The notes beneath the pieces were generated by a model. The model did not search any database. It was not told where the DNA came from and worked only from the letters and a program-made list of their open reading frames with translations. A DNA stretch of 35,050 nucleotides from Chloroflexota bacterium (lineage in GTDB: Bacteria; Chloroflexota; Anaerolineae; B4-G1). This document shows, in pieces, positions 1-8,442 of the stretch. Made by a program: the position numbers and the translations under genes. How positions within the stretch are numbered: the first letter of the stretch is position 1; every line of letters starts with the position of its first letter. The stretch is taken from assembly GCA_012514315.1 (NCBI GenBank), contig JAAZAN010000320.1:1-35050 (forward strand), read 5' to 3'.

Positions 1-204
1 ACACAGATGCTCAGGAAGACGAGGGCCGCCTTCCCCAAGAAGTACAGCGCTGAGGCATCACAGTATCAGATGCCCTTCGAGGAACTGGATTATGTCTTGG
101 CTCCGGACAAGCAGAACAAGTTATTCACTTGTCAAGGTATTTCTCAGCAATTATTATACCATCAAGACAGACTGATTGTCAAGTTGCGGCGCCATACCTC
201 TTAG
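1..204 (+). CDS. possible 3' end of an unidentified gene cut by the left edge
   Basis: Frame 1 is open from the first base to a TAG at 202-204 (about 67 codons). Up to about position 120 most codons end in G or C, as in the real genes of this window, which suggests genuine coding sequence. After that the DNA becomes AT-rich and looks less like coding sequence. The visible residues (for example YQMPFEELDYVLAPDKQ) match no family I recognise. It could instead be a decayed gene remnant or chance. Confidence 0.25.
   Translation, partial: TQMLRKTRAAFPKKYSAEASQYQMPFEELDYVLAPDKQNKLFTCQGISQQLLYHQDRLIVKLRRHTS
129..182. promoter_or_regulatory. overlapping divergent sigma70-like promoter elements
   Basis: Minus strand: TTGACA (182-177), an 18-bp spacer and TATAAT (158-153), both consensus hexamers, pointing out of the left edge. 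Plus strand: TTGTCA (129-134), a 17-bp spacer and TATTAT (152-157), sharing the same AT-rich core. No clear gene follows either one inside the window. The possible coding frame ending at 204 crosses this stretch, so one of the two interpretations must be wrong. Confidence 0.3.
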
Positions 205-369
205 GCCCGCCTCCACTCAACCTCAGTTGCCCCTTCCAAGGAGTCACGATGCAGGGAAACAGGCGAGAGTCATCTTGTGAATACGTTCCCTCGCGGTCCG
301 GGACAGGGGGTATCGGAATTACGGAGATACCAGACGCATCATCAAGCCTGCAAACAACCTCTAACGCAC
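205..369. other. intergenic stretch with no recognisable gene
   Basis: Between the possible gene end at 204 and the tRNA terminator hairpin I see no convincing coding frame, repeat or RNA fold. Short open frames here have no ribosome binding site and no recognisable product. Confidence 0.5.
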
Positions 370-394
370 GAGACCCGTCCTGTCGGCGGGTCTC
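370..394 (-). terminator. terminator-like hairpin downstream of tRNA-Phe
   Basis: GAGACCCG (370-377) and CGGGTCTC (387-394) form a perfect 8-bp stem with a 9-nt loop, six bases beyond the 3' end of the minus-strand tRNA. The following minus-strand sequence has only a weak T-rich tract (TTGTTT about 15 nt on), so it is not a textbook intrinsic terminator. Its position still makes it the likely end of the tRNA transcript. Confidence 0.5.
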
Positions 395-399
395 ATCAG

Positions 400-473
400 T
401 GCCGAGGGACAGATTTGAACTGTCGACTCCCTGATTTTCAGTCAGGTGCTCTACCAGGCTGAGCTACCTCGGC
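400..473 (-). tRNA. tRNA-Phe (anticodon GAA)
   Basis: The 7-bp acceptor stem is GCCGAGG/CCTCGGC (473-467 with 407-401), with discriminator A at 400. The anticodon stem CCTGA/TCAGG encloses loop CTGAAAA, giving anticodon GAA. The T arm is GACAG-TTCAAAT-CTGTC, and the D loop carries the conserved GG. The 3' CCA is not encoded, so it must be added after transcription. A strong promoter lies just upstream and a hairpin just downstream, so this is a single-gene transcription unit. Confidence 0.97.
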
Positions 474-482
474 GCGCCCTAG

Positions 483-510
483 ATTGTAACCCAAACACGG
501 AGTTTGTCAA
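483..510 (-). promoter_or_regulatory. promoter of tRNA-Phe
   Basis: On the minus strand a consensus -35 TTGACA (510-505) is followed after 16 bp by -10 TACAAT (488-483). Transcription would start around 476, two to four bases before the mature 5' end of the tRNA at 473. The region is shared with the upstream side of the divergent cation transporter gene. Confidence 0.7.
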
Positions 511-540
511 GCGCGCCGCGCCGTAGTACCATGGTAGGCT

Positions 541-1449
541 ATGGCTCTGCAGAAGGTACGAGACGAGGTCATCACACCTGAAAGACGGGGCCTCTACCGA
601 CAGGCTGTCTGGATCTCGATCGCGGGAAACAGCACATTGGCGTTTATGAAAGGCACGGCAGCCTGGTTGTCAGGCAGCAGTGCTATGTACTCCGATGCCG
701 CCAATTCGCTGTCCGACCTGCTCTACAGTGTGCTCATGGCACTGGGGCTCTGCCTTTCGCAGCGACCAGCGGATGAGGGACACCCACAGGGACACAGTCG
801 GTTCGAGCCAATTGTCGGCTTGCTGATCGGGGCGGCGATGGCCGCCGCAGGAATCGCTGCCATCGCTGAAGCAATCGGACGCCTCACGCGCGATGCGCGT
901 CAGATCACACTTGGGTGGGCGACCGCTGCACTGATACTCAGCACGCTATTGAAGCTAGCCATGTACTTCGCTGTGCGCCGGATTGGACGACGTACGCTGA
1001 GCCCGGCCATTGAGGCAAGCGCCCAGGATAACCTGTCGGATGTGCTGACATCCGCAGCCGCTCTCTTGGGCATCTGGAGCTCACGCCTGGTACACCCATT
1101 GCTCGACCCGATTGTGGGCATCGTCGTCGCGTTGTGGATCTTCCGAGCTGCTTGGGAGATCGTCTGGGAGAACCTGGGGTATCTCACCGGACGCGGAATC
1201 TCAACAAGACTGACCAACGAGATCATCACAGCAGCGTCCTCTGTACCCGGAGTCCTCGGTGTACACCAGGTGATCGCCGACCATGTGGGGCCGCAGATAC
1301 GCGTCGACCTTCACATTGACGTCGACGGGCAGATGACCGTCACCCAGTGCCATACCATCACCGATCAGGTACAGACGACTGTGGAAGCACTTCCCACCGT
1401 CGACCTCGCGTTCGTGCACGTAGAACCCATACGTGTCAAGGCCGAATGA
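541..1449 (+). CDS. cation diffusion facilitator family transporter, NDDD-type site (probably Mn2+)
   Basis: A 302-residue CDF protein with several membrane segments (about 24-42, 90-112, 124-144, 168-184 and 189-208) and a C-terminal cytoplasmic ferredoxin-like domain (about 215-298, HVEP near the end). These proteins export divalent metal ions by proton antiport across the inner membrane. The transport site is readable: N55-x3-D59 in SDAANSLSD (TM2) and D163-x3-D167 in AQDNLSD (TM5). In bacterial CDFs the N/D-D-D-D arrangement is typical of manganese exporters such as MntE, whereas zinc exporters use His. Mn2+ is therefore the best guess, as inference. The ATG at 541 gives a normal N-terminus; the ribosome binding site (GGTAGG) is weak and close. 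The gene stands alone, and its last 14 bp overlap the tail of the convergent L,D-transpeptidase gene. Confidence 0.9.
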   Translation: MALQKVRDEVITPERRGLYRQAVWISIAGNSTLAFMKGTAAWLSGSSAMYSDAANSLSDLLYSVLMALGLCLSQRPADEGHPQGHSRFEPIVGLLIGAAMAAAGIAAIAEAIGRLTRDARQITLGWATAALILSTLLKLAMYFAVRRIGRRTLSPAIEASAQDNLSDVLTSAAALLGIWSSRLVHPLLDPIVGIVVALWIFRAAWEIVWENLGYLTGRGISTRLTNEIITAASSVPGVLGVHQVIADHVGPQIRVDLHIDVDGQMTVTQCHTITDQVQTTVEALPTVDLAFVHVEPIRVKAE

Positions 1450-2965
1450 TCACCAGCGTACCGATCTCCGTCCACTCAAAGAGCTGCGCTGCCTCTTCCA
1501 GTCCAATCACGATGCATCCATAGGAAACCGGGCGTCCGAGGTAGCCTTCCCACAGCGAGCGGCCGCTCGACAACGTAGGAAGTCCGTGAATCCCATTGGT
1601 AAAATCCGGCCCTGTCCGGTAAATGCCCATGAAATGCGGCATCCACAGATCCCAATTGGACGCATATGCTAGCTCTTCCTTATCCAGGATCTGAAACGTG
1701 CCGGGGATCGTGGGTGATGTAGCGATCCCGGTGGACGCAATGAAGTCAAAGATAAGCATATCGCCCTCATAGGCACGGAGACGCTGTTCCGCAATACTGA
1801 CATCAATGCGGCGCTCAGTGATGAGCGGCAGTGGAAGCAGCACATCGAGAGAGGGAATCACGACTTCCTGCCCAGGGTTTAGACGCGAGGCATCGATCTC
1901 TGGATTGACCTGAAGCAGACGCCATAATGGGAAGCCATGGGCCCGGCCAATCGACATCAGTGTATCGCCTGGCTGTACCACGTATGTCGTGGGAAGATGC
2001 ACCAGTACAACCCCACAGGTGTGCTCGCTGCGTTCCACCGCTGCCCGCATTGCCGGCGCCGTCCGCTGCACATCGATTCCGACGCCTTGCCCAATCCGCG
2101 CACTGAGTTCCTCCAAGTACGCGGGAACCGACTCGCCGCTGATAGTGAGCTGCAGCCGCGGTCCATGCTCACCCTGGACTTCCTGGACACTCAACCATCC
2201 AGCCATCGTCGCCCGATCGACGGGCCAAGAACCCTCGAAACCTGTCAGTGCATCCCGACCGGTGAGGATGAATGGAGTCGCCAGAAACGTCTCAGCCTCA
2301 ACCATAGCTTCTCCAGGGTTGCCAATCGCCGGTGGCACTTGCCGTGTTAGCAGCTCCAGCACAAGCCCATCCGTGCGGATCCCCACCGCGTGCGGAAGCA
2401 GTGAGACCGTCTCGGTGATGTCGAGTTCACGTCCAACCTGAGCGGGGAGCGGCTCGATAGTGCCGTCATTGTGGATGCGCAGCGAAGCGTTCACGGGCGG
2501 CTCAAGTAAGGCCGGTGCTACTTCCTCGAGCGCCCTGCGAGCCTGATCAGCATCCGGAAGCACAACCACTGGGGCAAGCGCTCGCCCGGCGATACGCAGT
2601 CGCATTTGTTCCAGATACTGATCCTCAGGCGTCCCCTCGCGCCCCATGCGATAGGCCAGCTCCGCCGTCGAACCGGGGTCAAAATGAAACCCCAGATCGG
2701 CCCACGATCGAGTCCAGGTCCTTTCACCGTGTCGGAGAGTCACAGTGAGCAGCGCCGGGGCAGGGAGAACGGCCCGCAGCATCTCGGTTGCCTCGCTCAC
2801 CGTCTGGCCGCCCAGCTCAGCGCCGTACACACTCACACCCGGATAGATCTGCCCAATGTATCGTTGACTGTATGACCGGCTCTCAATCGCCAACCCTGCG
2901 GCTGCAGTGATCACCGTTACGAGCAGAAAGACAGCAATGATGAGCAGGCGGACGACGACGCGCAT
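1436..2965 (-). CDS. L,D-transpeptidase with PG-binding (VanW-associated), LysM and YkuD domains
   Basis: A 509-residue cell-wall enzyme. The order is: N-terminal membrane anchor (about 5-24), repeated putative peptidoglycan-binding region of the kind paired with VanW/YkuD (about 40-310), LysM (about 327-371, YVVQPGDTL...NPGQEVVIP) and YkuD catalytic domain (about 385-509). YkuD enzymes make 3-3 peptidoglycan crosslinks or anchor proteins outside the membrane. The nucleophile is probably C484 in SYGCIVI. Tyr stands where the usual motif has His (SHGC), a variation to note. The frame is open up to 3097, but ATG at 2965 puts the hydrophobic anchor at the N-terminus and has GAGAG upstream, so I chose it. 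A TTGACA at 3104-3099 on this strand lacks a good -10 partner. The last 14 bp overlap the cation transporter gene. Confidence 0.85.
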   Translation of the reverse strand: MRVVVRLLIIAVFLLVTVITAAAGLAIESRSYSQRYIGQIYPGVSVYGAELGGQTVSEATEMLRAVLPAPALLTVTLRHGERTWTRSWADLGFHFDPGSTAELAYRMGREGTPEDQYLEQMRLRIAGRALAPVVVLPDADQARRALEEVAPALLEPPVNASLRIHNDGTIEPLPAQVGRELDITETVSLLPHAVGIRTDGLVLELLTRQVPPAIGNPGEAMVEAETFLATPFILTGRDALTGFEGSWPVDRATMAGWLSVQEVQGEHGPRLQLTISGESVPAYLEELSARIGQGVGIDVQRTAPAMRAAVERSEHTCGVVLVHLPTTYVVQPGDTLMSIGRAHGFPLWRLLQVNPEIDASRLNPGQEVVIPSLDVLLPLPLITERRIDVSIAEQRLRAYEGDMLIFDFIASTGIATSPTIPGTFQILDKEELAYASNWDLWMPHFMGIYRTGPDFTNGIHGLPTLSSGRSLWEGYLGRPVSYGCIVIGLEEAAQLFEWTEIGTLVIIRP

Positions 2966-3271
2966 GGTAGTTCTCTCAACTAAAACAACAATAGCTGCCA
3001 TCAACACACGATCTGGGCCATACCGAAGCAGCTCAGATCCAGACGCCCGCGACGACGAGGCGAATGAACATGACCAAAGTACCAGCAACCCGACCAAATG
3101 TCAAATCTGAGAGTGTGGAAAGACGAGCCGAAATGACAGGACACAGGGCTGGCGCCCCACTCCCTGGCCGGAACAGCCCTGCATTAGGGGTGATGCCCAC
3201 GAATTGTGCCAGTTCTTAGTGACTTCGCCCCACCAGCTGGCCTGGCGATAAGTCATCAACGCCTTCAAATC

Positions 3272-3300
3272 TGGCAGTACTTGTTTACATACGGTATAAT
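3272..3300 (+). promoter_or_regulatory. uvrB promoter
   Basis: A consensus -10 TATAAT sits at 3295-3300. At 17-bp spacing the -35 would be TGGCAG (3272-3277), a weak match. Transcription should start near 3307, inside the LexA box, so repressor binding would block initiation. Confidence 0.6.
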
Positions 3301-3305
3301 GGGAT

Positions 3306-3319
3306 CGAACTTACGTTCT
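3306..3319 (+). promoter_or_regulatory. LexA operator (SOS box) of uvrB
   Basis: CGAACTTACGTTCT contains the palindrome GAAC-N4-GTTC, the core of the LexA box known from Gram-positive bacteria (CGAACRNRYGTTYC). It lies 5 bp after the -10 element and 15 bp before the uvrB start codon. uvrB is a classical SOS gene, so both position and target agree. Confidence 0.75.
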
Positions 3320-3334
3320 ACCAGGAGTCGAAGT

Positions 3335-5380
3335 ATGCCCGAGTTCCAGCTCATATCGGATTTCGTGCCCACCGGTGATCAGCCTGAGGCGATCTCCAGT
3401 CTCGTCGAAGGCCTCAACAAGGGCTTCAAGCACCAGACTCTGCTTGGCGCCACTGGCACAGGGAAGACCTTCGTCATCTCTCAGGTAATCGAACAGTCCC
3501 AGAAGCCGACCCTAGTCATTGCGCACAACAAGACCCTGGCAGCCCAGCTGTATTCGGAATTCCGCGAGTTCTTTCCCCACAATGCTGTTGAGTACTTTGT
3601 CTCGTACTACGACTACTACCAGCCAGAGGCGTACATCCCCAAACACGATCTGTACATCGAAAAGGACGCAGACATCAACGAGGAAATCGATCGTCTCCGG
3701 TTGGCTGCTACTACATCATTGTTCTCGCGCCGTGACTGTATCATCGTTGCCTCGGTCTCGTGCATCTATGCCATCGGGGACCCACAAGAATGGGGCCGCG
3801 TTATGGTCGAGCTCAGACGCGGGGAACAGCACCGCCGCGAGACACTTCTGCGCCATCTGGTCAACATACACTACGAACGAAACGATTTCGACCTCAAGCG
3901 AGGCGCGTTCAGAGTCCGCGGTGACACACTGGAGATTGTACCGGCATACGGGGAAAGCGCCTACCGCATCGGATTCTGGGGAGACGAGATTGAGCGCATC
4001 ACCGAGGTCAACTCACTCACGGGTGAGATCCTGAATGACCTTGACGAACTGAAGATATTCCCGGCCAAGCACTTCATAACCCCAGAGGACAAGCTACAGC
4101 AGGCTATGACTGACATAGAAGCAGAGCTGGACAATCGATTGACCGAACTCAACGCAGAGGGCAAGCTGCTGGAGGCCCAGCGTCTCGAACAACGCACTCG
4201 CTATGACCTGGAGATGATTCGGGAAATCGGGTACTGCTCCGGAATCGAGAACTACTCACGTCATCTGGATCAGCGTGCACCGGGCACTCCTCCATGGACA
4301 CTGATAGATTACTTTCCTGCAGACTTCCTGATGGTCATCGATGAATCTCATATGAGTGTGCCACAGATCCGCGGCATGTACAACGGGGATCGCAGTAGAA
4401 AGGAAGTGCTCGTCAACTATGGGTTTCGGCTTCCTTCCGCGATGGACAATCGCCCGCTCATGTTCGATGAGTTCGAGAGCCGCGTCAACCAGGTCATCTA
4501 CACATCGGCCACCCCGGGGACCTATGAGCTCCATCGAAGTCAGCAAGTCGTTCAGCAGATTCTGCGGCCGACTGGCGTAGTCGATCCACAAATCATTGTC
4601 AGACCGGTCAGGAATCAGGTGGACGACCTGATCGGCGAGATCAACGAACGCGTGGGACATGGGGAACGTGTACTGGTCACAACACTGACGAAACGGATGG
4701 CCGAGGACCTTTCCACGTATCTCCGTGAGCTCGGCATCAAGGTCCACTACATTCACAGCGAGGTTCAGACGTTGGAGCGCGTGGAGATACTGAGGGACCT
4801 GCGCCTGGGAGCGTACGACGTCATTGTCGGCGTCAACCTTCTACGGGAAGGACTGGACCTCCCTGAAGTGAGCTTGGTGGCGATCCTTGATGCCGACAAG
4901 GAGGGTTTCCTGCGATCCAGTACGGCACTCATCCAGACCGTTGGACGGGCGGCGCGTCATGTCAACGGTACAGCAATCATGTACGCCGACACCATCACCG
5001 ACTCCATGCAAGAGGCCATACAGGAGACCGACCGCCGGCGTCGCATTCAGGATGAGTACAATCAAGCTAACAACATTGTGCCAGCCACCATCGTGAAGGC
5101 GGTACACGATCTGACCGATCGCGTCCGTGTATCGGTCTCGTCAGACAAGACACAGGCAACCAGACCGGAGGAGATGTCCCGCACCGATCTGGACCGCATG
5201 ATCCGCGAGCTTGAGAAACAGATGAAGGCAGCCGCAGGACAACTCGAGTTCGAGAAGGCAGCCATGTTACGAGACCGGATCTACGAACTCCGCGGATTAA
5301 TGTCAGAGAAGACCGATGAGGAAGCGCCGGCCTGGGAGCGGGAACGTCGTCGAGATCGCCTTGGGATTCCCCAGGACTGA
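3335..5380 (+). CDS. uvrB: UvrABC excinuclease subunit B
   Basis: A 681-residue helicase-like damage-recognition subunit of nucleotide excision repair. UvrA loads it on DNA, it verifies the lesion and then recruits UvrC. Visible are the start motif PTGDQPEAI, Walker A GATGTGKT (38-45), the beta-hairpin [13 protein letters not shown], the Walker B-type box DESH, helicase motifs ([30 protein letters not shown]) and a C-terminal UVR motif ([13 protein letters not shown]) that contacts UvrC. The frame is open from 3206, but ATG at 3335 has CCAGGAG 7 bp upstream, follows the promoter and LexA box, and gives the family's usual N-terminus. Its stop is 9 bp from the stop of the convergent korC, with no terminator between them. 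Confidence 0.98.
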   Translation: MPEFQLISDFVPTGDQPEAISSLVEGLNKGFKHQTLLGATGTGKTFVISQVIEQSQKPTLVIAHNKTLAAQLYSEFREFFPHNAVEYFVSYYDYYQPEAYIPKHDLYIEKDADINEEIDRLRLAATTSLFSRRDCIIVASVSCIYAIGDPQEWGRVMVELRRGEQHRRETLLRHLVNIHYERNDFDLKRGAFRVRGDTLEIVPAYGESAYRIGFWGDEIERITEVNSLTGEILNDLDELKIFPAKHFITPEDKLQQAMTDIEAELDNRLTELNAEGKLLEAQRLEQRTRYDLEMIREIGYCSGIENYSRHLDQRAPGTPPWTLIDYFPADFLMVIDESHMSVPQIRGMYNGDRSRKEVLVNYGFRLPSAMDNRPLMFDEFESRVNQVIYTSATPGTYELHRSQQVVQQILRPTGVVDPQIIVRPVRNQVDDLIGEINERVGHGERVLVTTLTKRMAEDLSTYLRELGIKVHYIHSEVQTLERVEILRDLRLGAYDVIVGVNLLREGLDLPEVSLVAILDADKEGFLRSSTALIQTVGRAARHVNGTAIMYADTITDSMQEAIQETDRRRRIQDEYNQANNIVPATIVKAVHDLTDRVRVSVSSDKTQATRPEEMSRTDLDRMIRELEKQMKAAAGQLEFEKAAMLRDRIYELRGLMSEKTDEEAPAWERERRRDRLGIPQD

Positions 5381-5389
5381 CTCACGGAC

Positions 5390-5932
5390 TCACGCGATGC
5401 GTCCACGGTTGGCGGCCTCGAACCCTGCTGCCAACGCTCTCAGGTTGAGTTCTGTCGTGCCCTTCGGAGATCGGGCGCGAACCGCTTCCTCAAGGGCTTG
5501 GCGCGAGACCACGCCGGTCAGTGCGACGATCAACCCAATCCCCACAACGTTGGCCATCAGATTCCGACCAGCCACATCGCGAGCCACACTGGTCAACGGC
5601 ACACGCACGGCCCGAGTGGTCGGCGCACGGGAAACGAAGTCAGAATCGACGATCAGCACACCACTCCGGTCGATCCGCTCACCATACCGATCACAGGCCT
5701 CCTGGCTCATACACAGCGTGATATCCGGCTGGAGCACCTTGGGGTAGTCGATCTCATCGGACGAGATCACCACCTCGGCGCGACTCGCACCACCTCTAGC
5801 CTCCGGCCCGTAGGACTGAGTCTGGGTCACATTCAGGCCGTCGCGTACGGCCGCCTCTGCCAATAGAATCCCGGCCAGTATCACGCCCTGGCCGCCCGTG
5901 CCAGCCAGACGTACCTCACACCGCTTCTTCAC
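5390..5932 (-). CDS. korC: 2-oxoacid:ferredoxin oxidoreductase, gamma subunit
   Basis: A 180-residue gamma subunit of a KOR/POR-type enzyme, which interconverts a 2-oxoacid plus CoA with acyl-CoA, CO2 and reduced ferredoxin. The family N-terminus is clear (RLAGTGGQGVILAG), as are YGPEARGG and the NMANVVGIG-like segment NLMANVVGIG. The GTG start at 5932 has GGAGG 7 nt upstream. It is the last gene of the korDABC group, separated from korB by 112 bp with no clear terminator. 2-Oxoglutarate is the likeliest substrate because of the four-subunit layout and the nearby fumarase, but pyruvate or a branched-chain oxoacid cannot be excluded. Confidence 0.9.
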   Translation of the reverse strand: MKKRCEVRLAGTGGQGVILAGILLAEAAVRDGLNVTQTQSYGPEARGGASRAEVVISSDEIDYPKVLQPDITLCMSQEACDRYGERIDRSGVLIVDSDFVSRAPTTRAVRVPLTSVARDVAGRNLMANVVGIGLIVALTGVVSRQALEEAVRARSPKGTTELNLRALAAGFEAANRGRIA

Positions 5933-6044
5933 GCTCGTGCCTCCATCGAACAGCTTGCCTGGACATCATCCCAGTCTGAACCCCCCAGGACTATCCCAGA
6001 CACACTGCCTCAGTATGTACTGCCGGATATCCAGGGTTGCCCGT

Positions 6045-6896
6045 CTACAGTTCACTCAGGGTCTGACCGGATTGAGCGCGCAGAATGATCTCATCGTAGA
6101 GCCGTGTGTACTCGGGCAAGTCACGATCGACGAACACCCCACGCACAATCTTGCCCCGTCTCTCGTCTTCGCTCATCGTCGCCGCCTGCTTGAGCGTGAG
6201 CGAATGCCCCTTGAGGTAACGCATCATATCCGGTGCAGTGCCCCACTGGTTGATCCGTCCCAGCGTGGTGTGGCAATACGCAATCACCTCCACAACAGAG
6301 AACCCCTCCTTCGCTATCGCCTGCACGATGTACTTCTCGAGCTCTAGGACGTGGTAAACGGTGCTCCGAGCGACGAACGCAGCGCCCGCTGTCACAGCTA
6401 GTTCCGCGATAGGAAAGGGTTGCTCGATATTGCCGTAGGGCGCAGTCGTTGCCAGTGCCCCCGTAGGCGTCGTAGGAGAGTATTGCCCGCCCGTCATACC
6501 GTAGGTCAAGTTATTCACGACGATCGCCGTCAGACCGATGTTGCGCCGGGCAGCGTGGATGAAATGGTTACCGCCGATCGACAACGCATCTCCGTCACCC
6601 ATCACCACGATCACGTGCATCTCCGGGCGCACCATCTTCAGGCCAGTGGCAAACGCCAGTGCGCGCCCGTGCGTCGTGTGCATCGTGTTGAAGTCAACAT
6701 AGACGGGCATCCGGCCTGTACACCCAATCCCAGACAGCATGGCCACATCGTTCTTGTCCAACTGCAGCCCGTCGACCGCGCGGATGATCGCGCCCAATAC
6801 AATACCGATCCCACAACCCGCACACCAGACATTGGGGAATTTCTTGCTGTGACGCAAGTAACGCTCGTGAACCTTGGACTCCCGTTGTGACTTCAT
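6045..6896 (-). CDS. korB: 2-oxoacid:ferredoxin oxidoreductase, beta subunit (TPP-binding)
   Basis: A 283-residue beta subunit binding thiamine diphosphate. It has WCAGCGIG near the N-terminus (C25-x2-C28), the TPP motif GDGDALSIGGNHF and the partner segment NNLTYGMTGGQ, which is characteristic of KOR/OOR beta subunits. I chose ATG at 6896 because it overlaps the korA stop as TGATG, the usual arrangement for translational coupling. A start five codons earlier (6911) is possible but overlaps korA further. No Fe-S domain is fused; electrons leave through KorD. Confidence 0.93.
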   Translation of the reverse strand: MKSQRESKVHERYLRHSKKFPNVWCAGCGIGIVLGAIIRAVDGLQLDKNDVAMLSGIGCTGRMPVYVDFNTMHTTHGRALAFATGLKMVRPEMHVIVVMGDGDALSIGGNHFIHAARRNIGLTAIVVNNLTYGMTGGQYSPTTPTGALATTAPYGNIEQPFPIAELAVTAGAAFVARSTVYHVLELEKYIVQAIAKEGFSVVEVIAYCHTTLGRINQWGTAPDMMRYLKGHSLTLKQAATMSEDERRGKIVRGVFVDRDLPEYTRLYDEIILRAQSGQTLSEL

Positions 6897-8026
6897 CACA
6901 GCACTGTCCAATCCTCAATCGCTCGCAGGATCTCTCCGGGCTGGATCACCTCGCCGTCCGCTCGACTGACACGTCGTACCTTGTAGCGCCCGAGAACGCG
7001 CTCGACTTCAAGCGCCAGTTGTCCGCGGTTCATCTCTGCCACTACTACGTGATGCAGGCGAGCCCCCGCGTGCTCAACAACTTCCTCAGGGAAAGGCCAG
7101 AGAGTCTTGAGCTTCAACATGCCCACCTTGCGGCCATGCTCCCGTGCCACCTTCACCGCGTGACGCGCCGAACGCGCCGTCGCACCGTACGCAACCACCA
7201 ATGTCTCAGCATCCTCTACATCCTCCTCCTCGTAGAGGAGAATATCCGAAAGGCTGCGCTCGATCTTGCGGAACAAGCGTTCCAGCCAGGCCTGTACCTC
7301 AGGCGTCTTCTCCGTAGGATACCCGTGCTCGTCGTGGTGCAAACCAGTGACGTGGTATCGATATCCATCGCCAAATGGGACCAGCGGTGGCACATCGCTG
7401 GGATCCCCTTCATACGGCTTATACCATTCCGGGGGCACAGTCGTCTGTGGCCGATTCACAAGCTCAATCGTGGCCAGATCTGGAAGATCCACTCGCTCCC
7501 GCATATGCCCAATGACCTCATCAGCCAACAGAATCACCGGAGAACGATAGTGCTCGGAGAAGTTGAACGCCTGGATCGTCAGGTCGAACATCTCGCGCAC
7601 CGAAGACGGCGCCAGAACGATAATGGGATGATCACCGTGAGTGCCCCAGCGCGCCTGCATGACATCGCCCTGCGAAGGGCTAGTCGGCCGTCCGGTGGAA
7701 GGCCCCAAACGCTGCACGTCCACAATGACACAGGGAATCTCGGCCATCGCCGCATAGCCAATATTCTCCTGCATCAAACTGAAGCCCGGCCCTGACGTCG
7801 CCGTCATCGCCTTCGCGCCGCCCAGCGACGCACCGATCACCGCTGCCAGGGAGGCGATTTCGTCTTCCATCTGGATGAACTTGCCGCCCACCTGAGGCAA
7901 CCTTCGTGCAAGCAGCTCGGAGATCTCAGTGGCCGGCGTGATGGGATATCCAGCGTAGAACCGGCAACCCGCGGCTATCGCCCCCTCAGCGCAGGCCTCA
8001 TCGCCCTGCATCAACCGCGCTGTCAC
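6896..8026 (-). CDS. korA: 2-oxoacid:ferredoxin oxidoreductase, alpha subunit
   Basis: A 376-residue alpha subunit containing the pyrimidine-binding and transketolase C-terminal-like domains. Visible signatures are YPITPATEISE near the N-terminus, ATSGPGFSLMQENIGYA, and PSTGRPTSPSQGD, all typical of KorA. It starts with GTG overlapping the korD stop (GTGA, 8026-8023) and ends overlapping korB (TGATG), so korD-korA-korB are translationally coupled. It shapes the active site with KorB and contacts CoA in this family. Confidence 0.94.
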   Translation of the reverse strand: MTARLMQGDEACAEGAIAAGCRFYAGYPITPATEISELLARRLPQVGGKFIQMEDEIASLAAVIGASLGGAKAMTATSGPGFSLMQENIGYAAMAEIPCVIVDVQRLGPSTGRPTSPSQGDVMQARWGTHGDHPIIVLAPSSVREMFDLTIQAFNFSEHYRSPVILLADEVIGHMRERVDLPDLATIELVNRPQTTVPPEWYKPYEGDPSDVPPLVPFGDGYRYHVTGLHHDEHGYPTEKTPEVQAWLERLFRKIERSLSDILLYEEEDVEDAETLVVAYGATARSARHAVKVAREHGRKVGMLKLKTLWPFPEEVVEHAGARLHHVVVAEMNRGQLALEVERVLGRYKVRRVSRADGEVIQPGEILRAIEDWTVL

Positions 8027-8301
8027 TCGGTCGTTCCCTCAGCCAGATCAGTTATGAAGATGGCGAAATCCGGGCAGTGAAGCTCGCACCAGCGGCACGC
8101 CCGACACCGCTCGGGATGCGCTATGATGACAACGCCATCATGTCCCTGCTCCAGCACTCCGGCAGGGCAGAACTCCACACACAATCCGCAACCCTTACAC
8201 CAGTTGGGAAATACTGTGACACGCCCACGCGGCAATCGAGGGCCTGAGCACCCTGGCTTCTGAGTCAACGCCACTGTTCCTGGATCGCCATTCCCAGCCA
8301 C
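8023..8301 (-). CDS. korD: 2-oxoacid:ferredoxin oxidoreductase, delta (ferredoxin-type) subunit
   Basis: A small 2x[4Fe-4S] ferredoxin subunit (92 residues from the GTG at 8301) that carries electrons from the TPP centre to free ferredoxin. Both cluster motifs are complete: CKGCGLCVEFCP and CRACRWCELHCP. The frame is open back to 8343, with ATG at 8331, but those codons lack a ribosome binding site. The GTG at 8301 has GGGAGG 11 nt upstream and agrees with a possible promoter at 8330-8359. Its stop overlaps the korA start. The exact start remains uncertain. Confidence 0.88.
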   Translation of the reverse strand: MAGNGDPGTVALTQKPGCSGPRLPRGRVTVFPNWCKGCGLCVEFCPAGVLEQGHDGVVIIAHPERCRACRWCELHCPDFAIFITDLAEGTTE

Positions 8302-8329
8302 GGCTCCACCAACCTCCCATCTGCATCCC

Positions 8330-8359
8330 ATTATGGCACACAAACCGCAGCAGGTCCAA
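8330..8359 (-). promoter_or_regulatory. possible internal promoter for korDABC
   Basis: Minus-strand TTGGAC (8359-8354) is followed after 18 bp by CATAAT (8335-8330), in the 141-bp gap between fumB and korD. Each hexamer departs from consensus. If used, transcription would begin near 8323, compatible with the korD GTG start at 8301. A GC-rich imperfect palindrome (CGGCCGATCGGTCCG) just after the fumB stop might separate the units. Confidence 0.3.
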
Positions 8360-8442
8360 CCGCTCCCCCAGAGATTCGGGGTAGATCAGGGAACGCACAC
8401 CATGGAGATGGAGAAGAATGCGCAAGCGGCCGATCGGTCCGT

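Larger units (their letters stand above)
2966..3334. other. 369-bp divergent intergenic region (L,D-transpeptidase / uvrB)
   Basis: It holds the uvrB promoter and LexA box at its right end. A 7-bp inverted repeat CAGGGCT/AGCCCTG lies at 3144-3150 and 3175-3181, of unknown role. The -35-like TTGACA (3104-3099, minus strand) may serve the transpeptidase gene. Both flanking genes have open frames running into this region (minus to 3097, plus from 3206), but neither extension resembles its family, so I leave them out. Confidence 0.6.

Noticed and set aside
3206..3334. longer uvrB start 43 codons upstream
   Set aside because: The extension runs through the -10 element and LexA box, is unlike any UvrB N-terminus, and lacks a ribosome binding site; ATG at 3335 has one.
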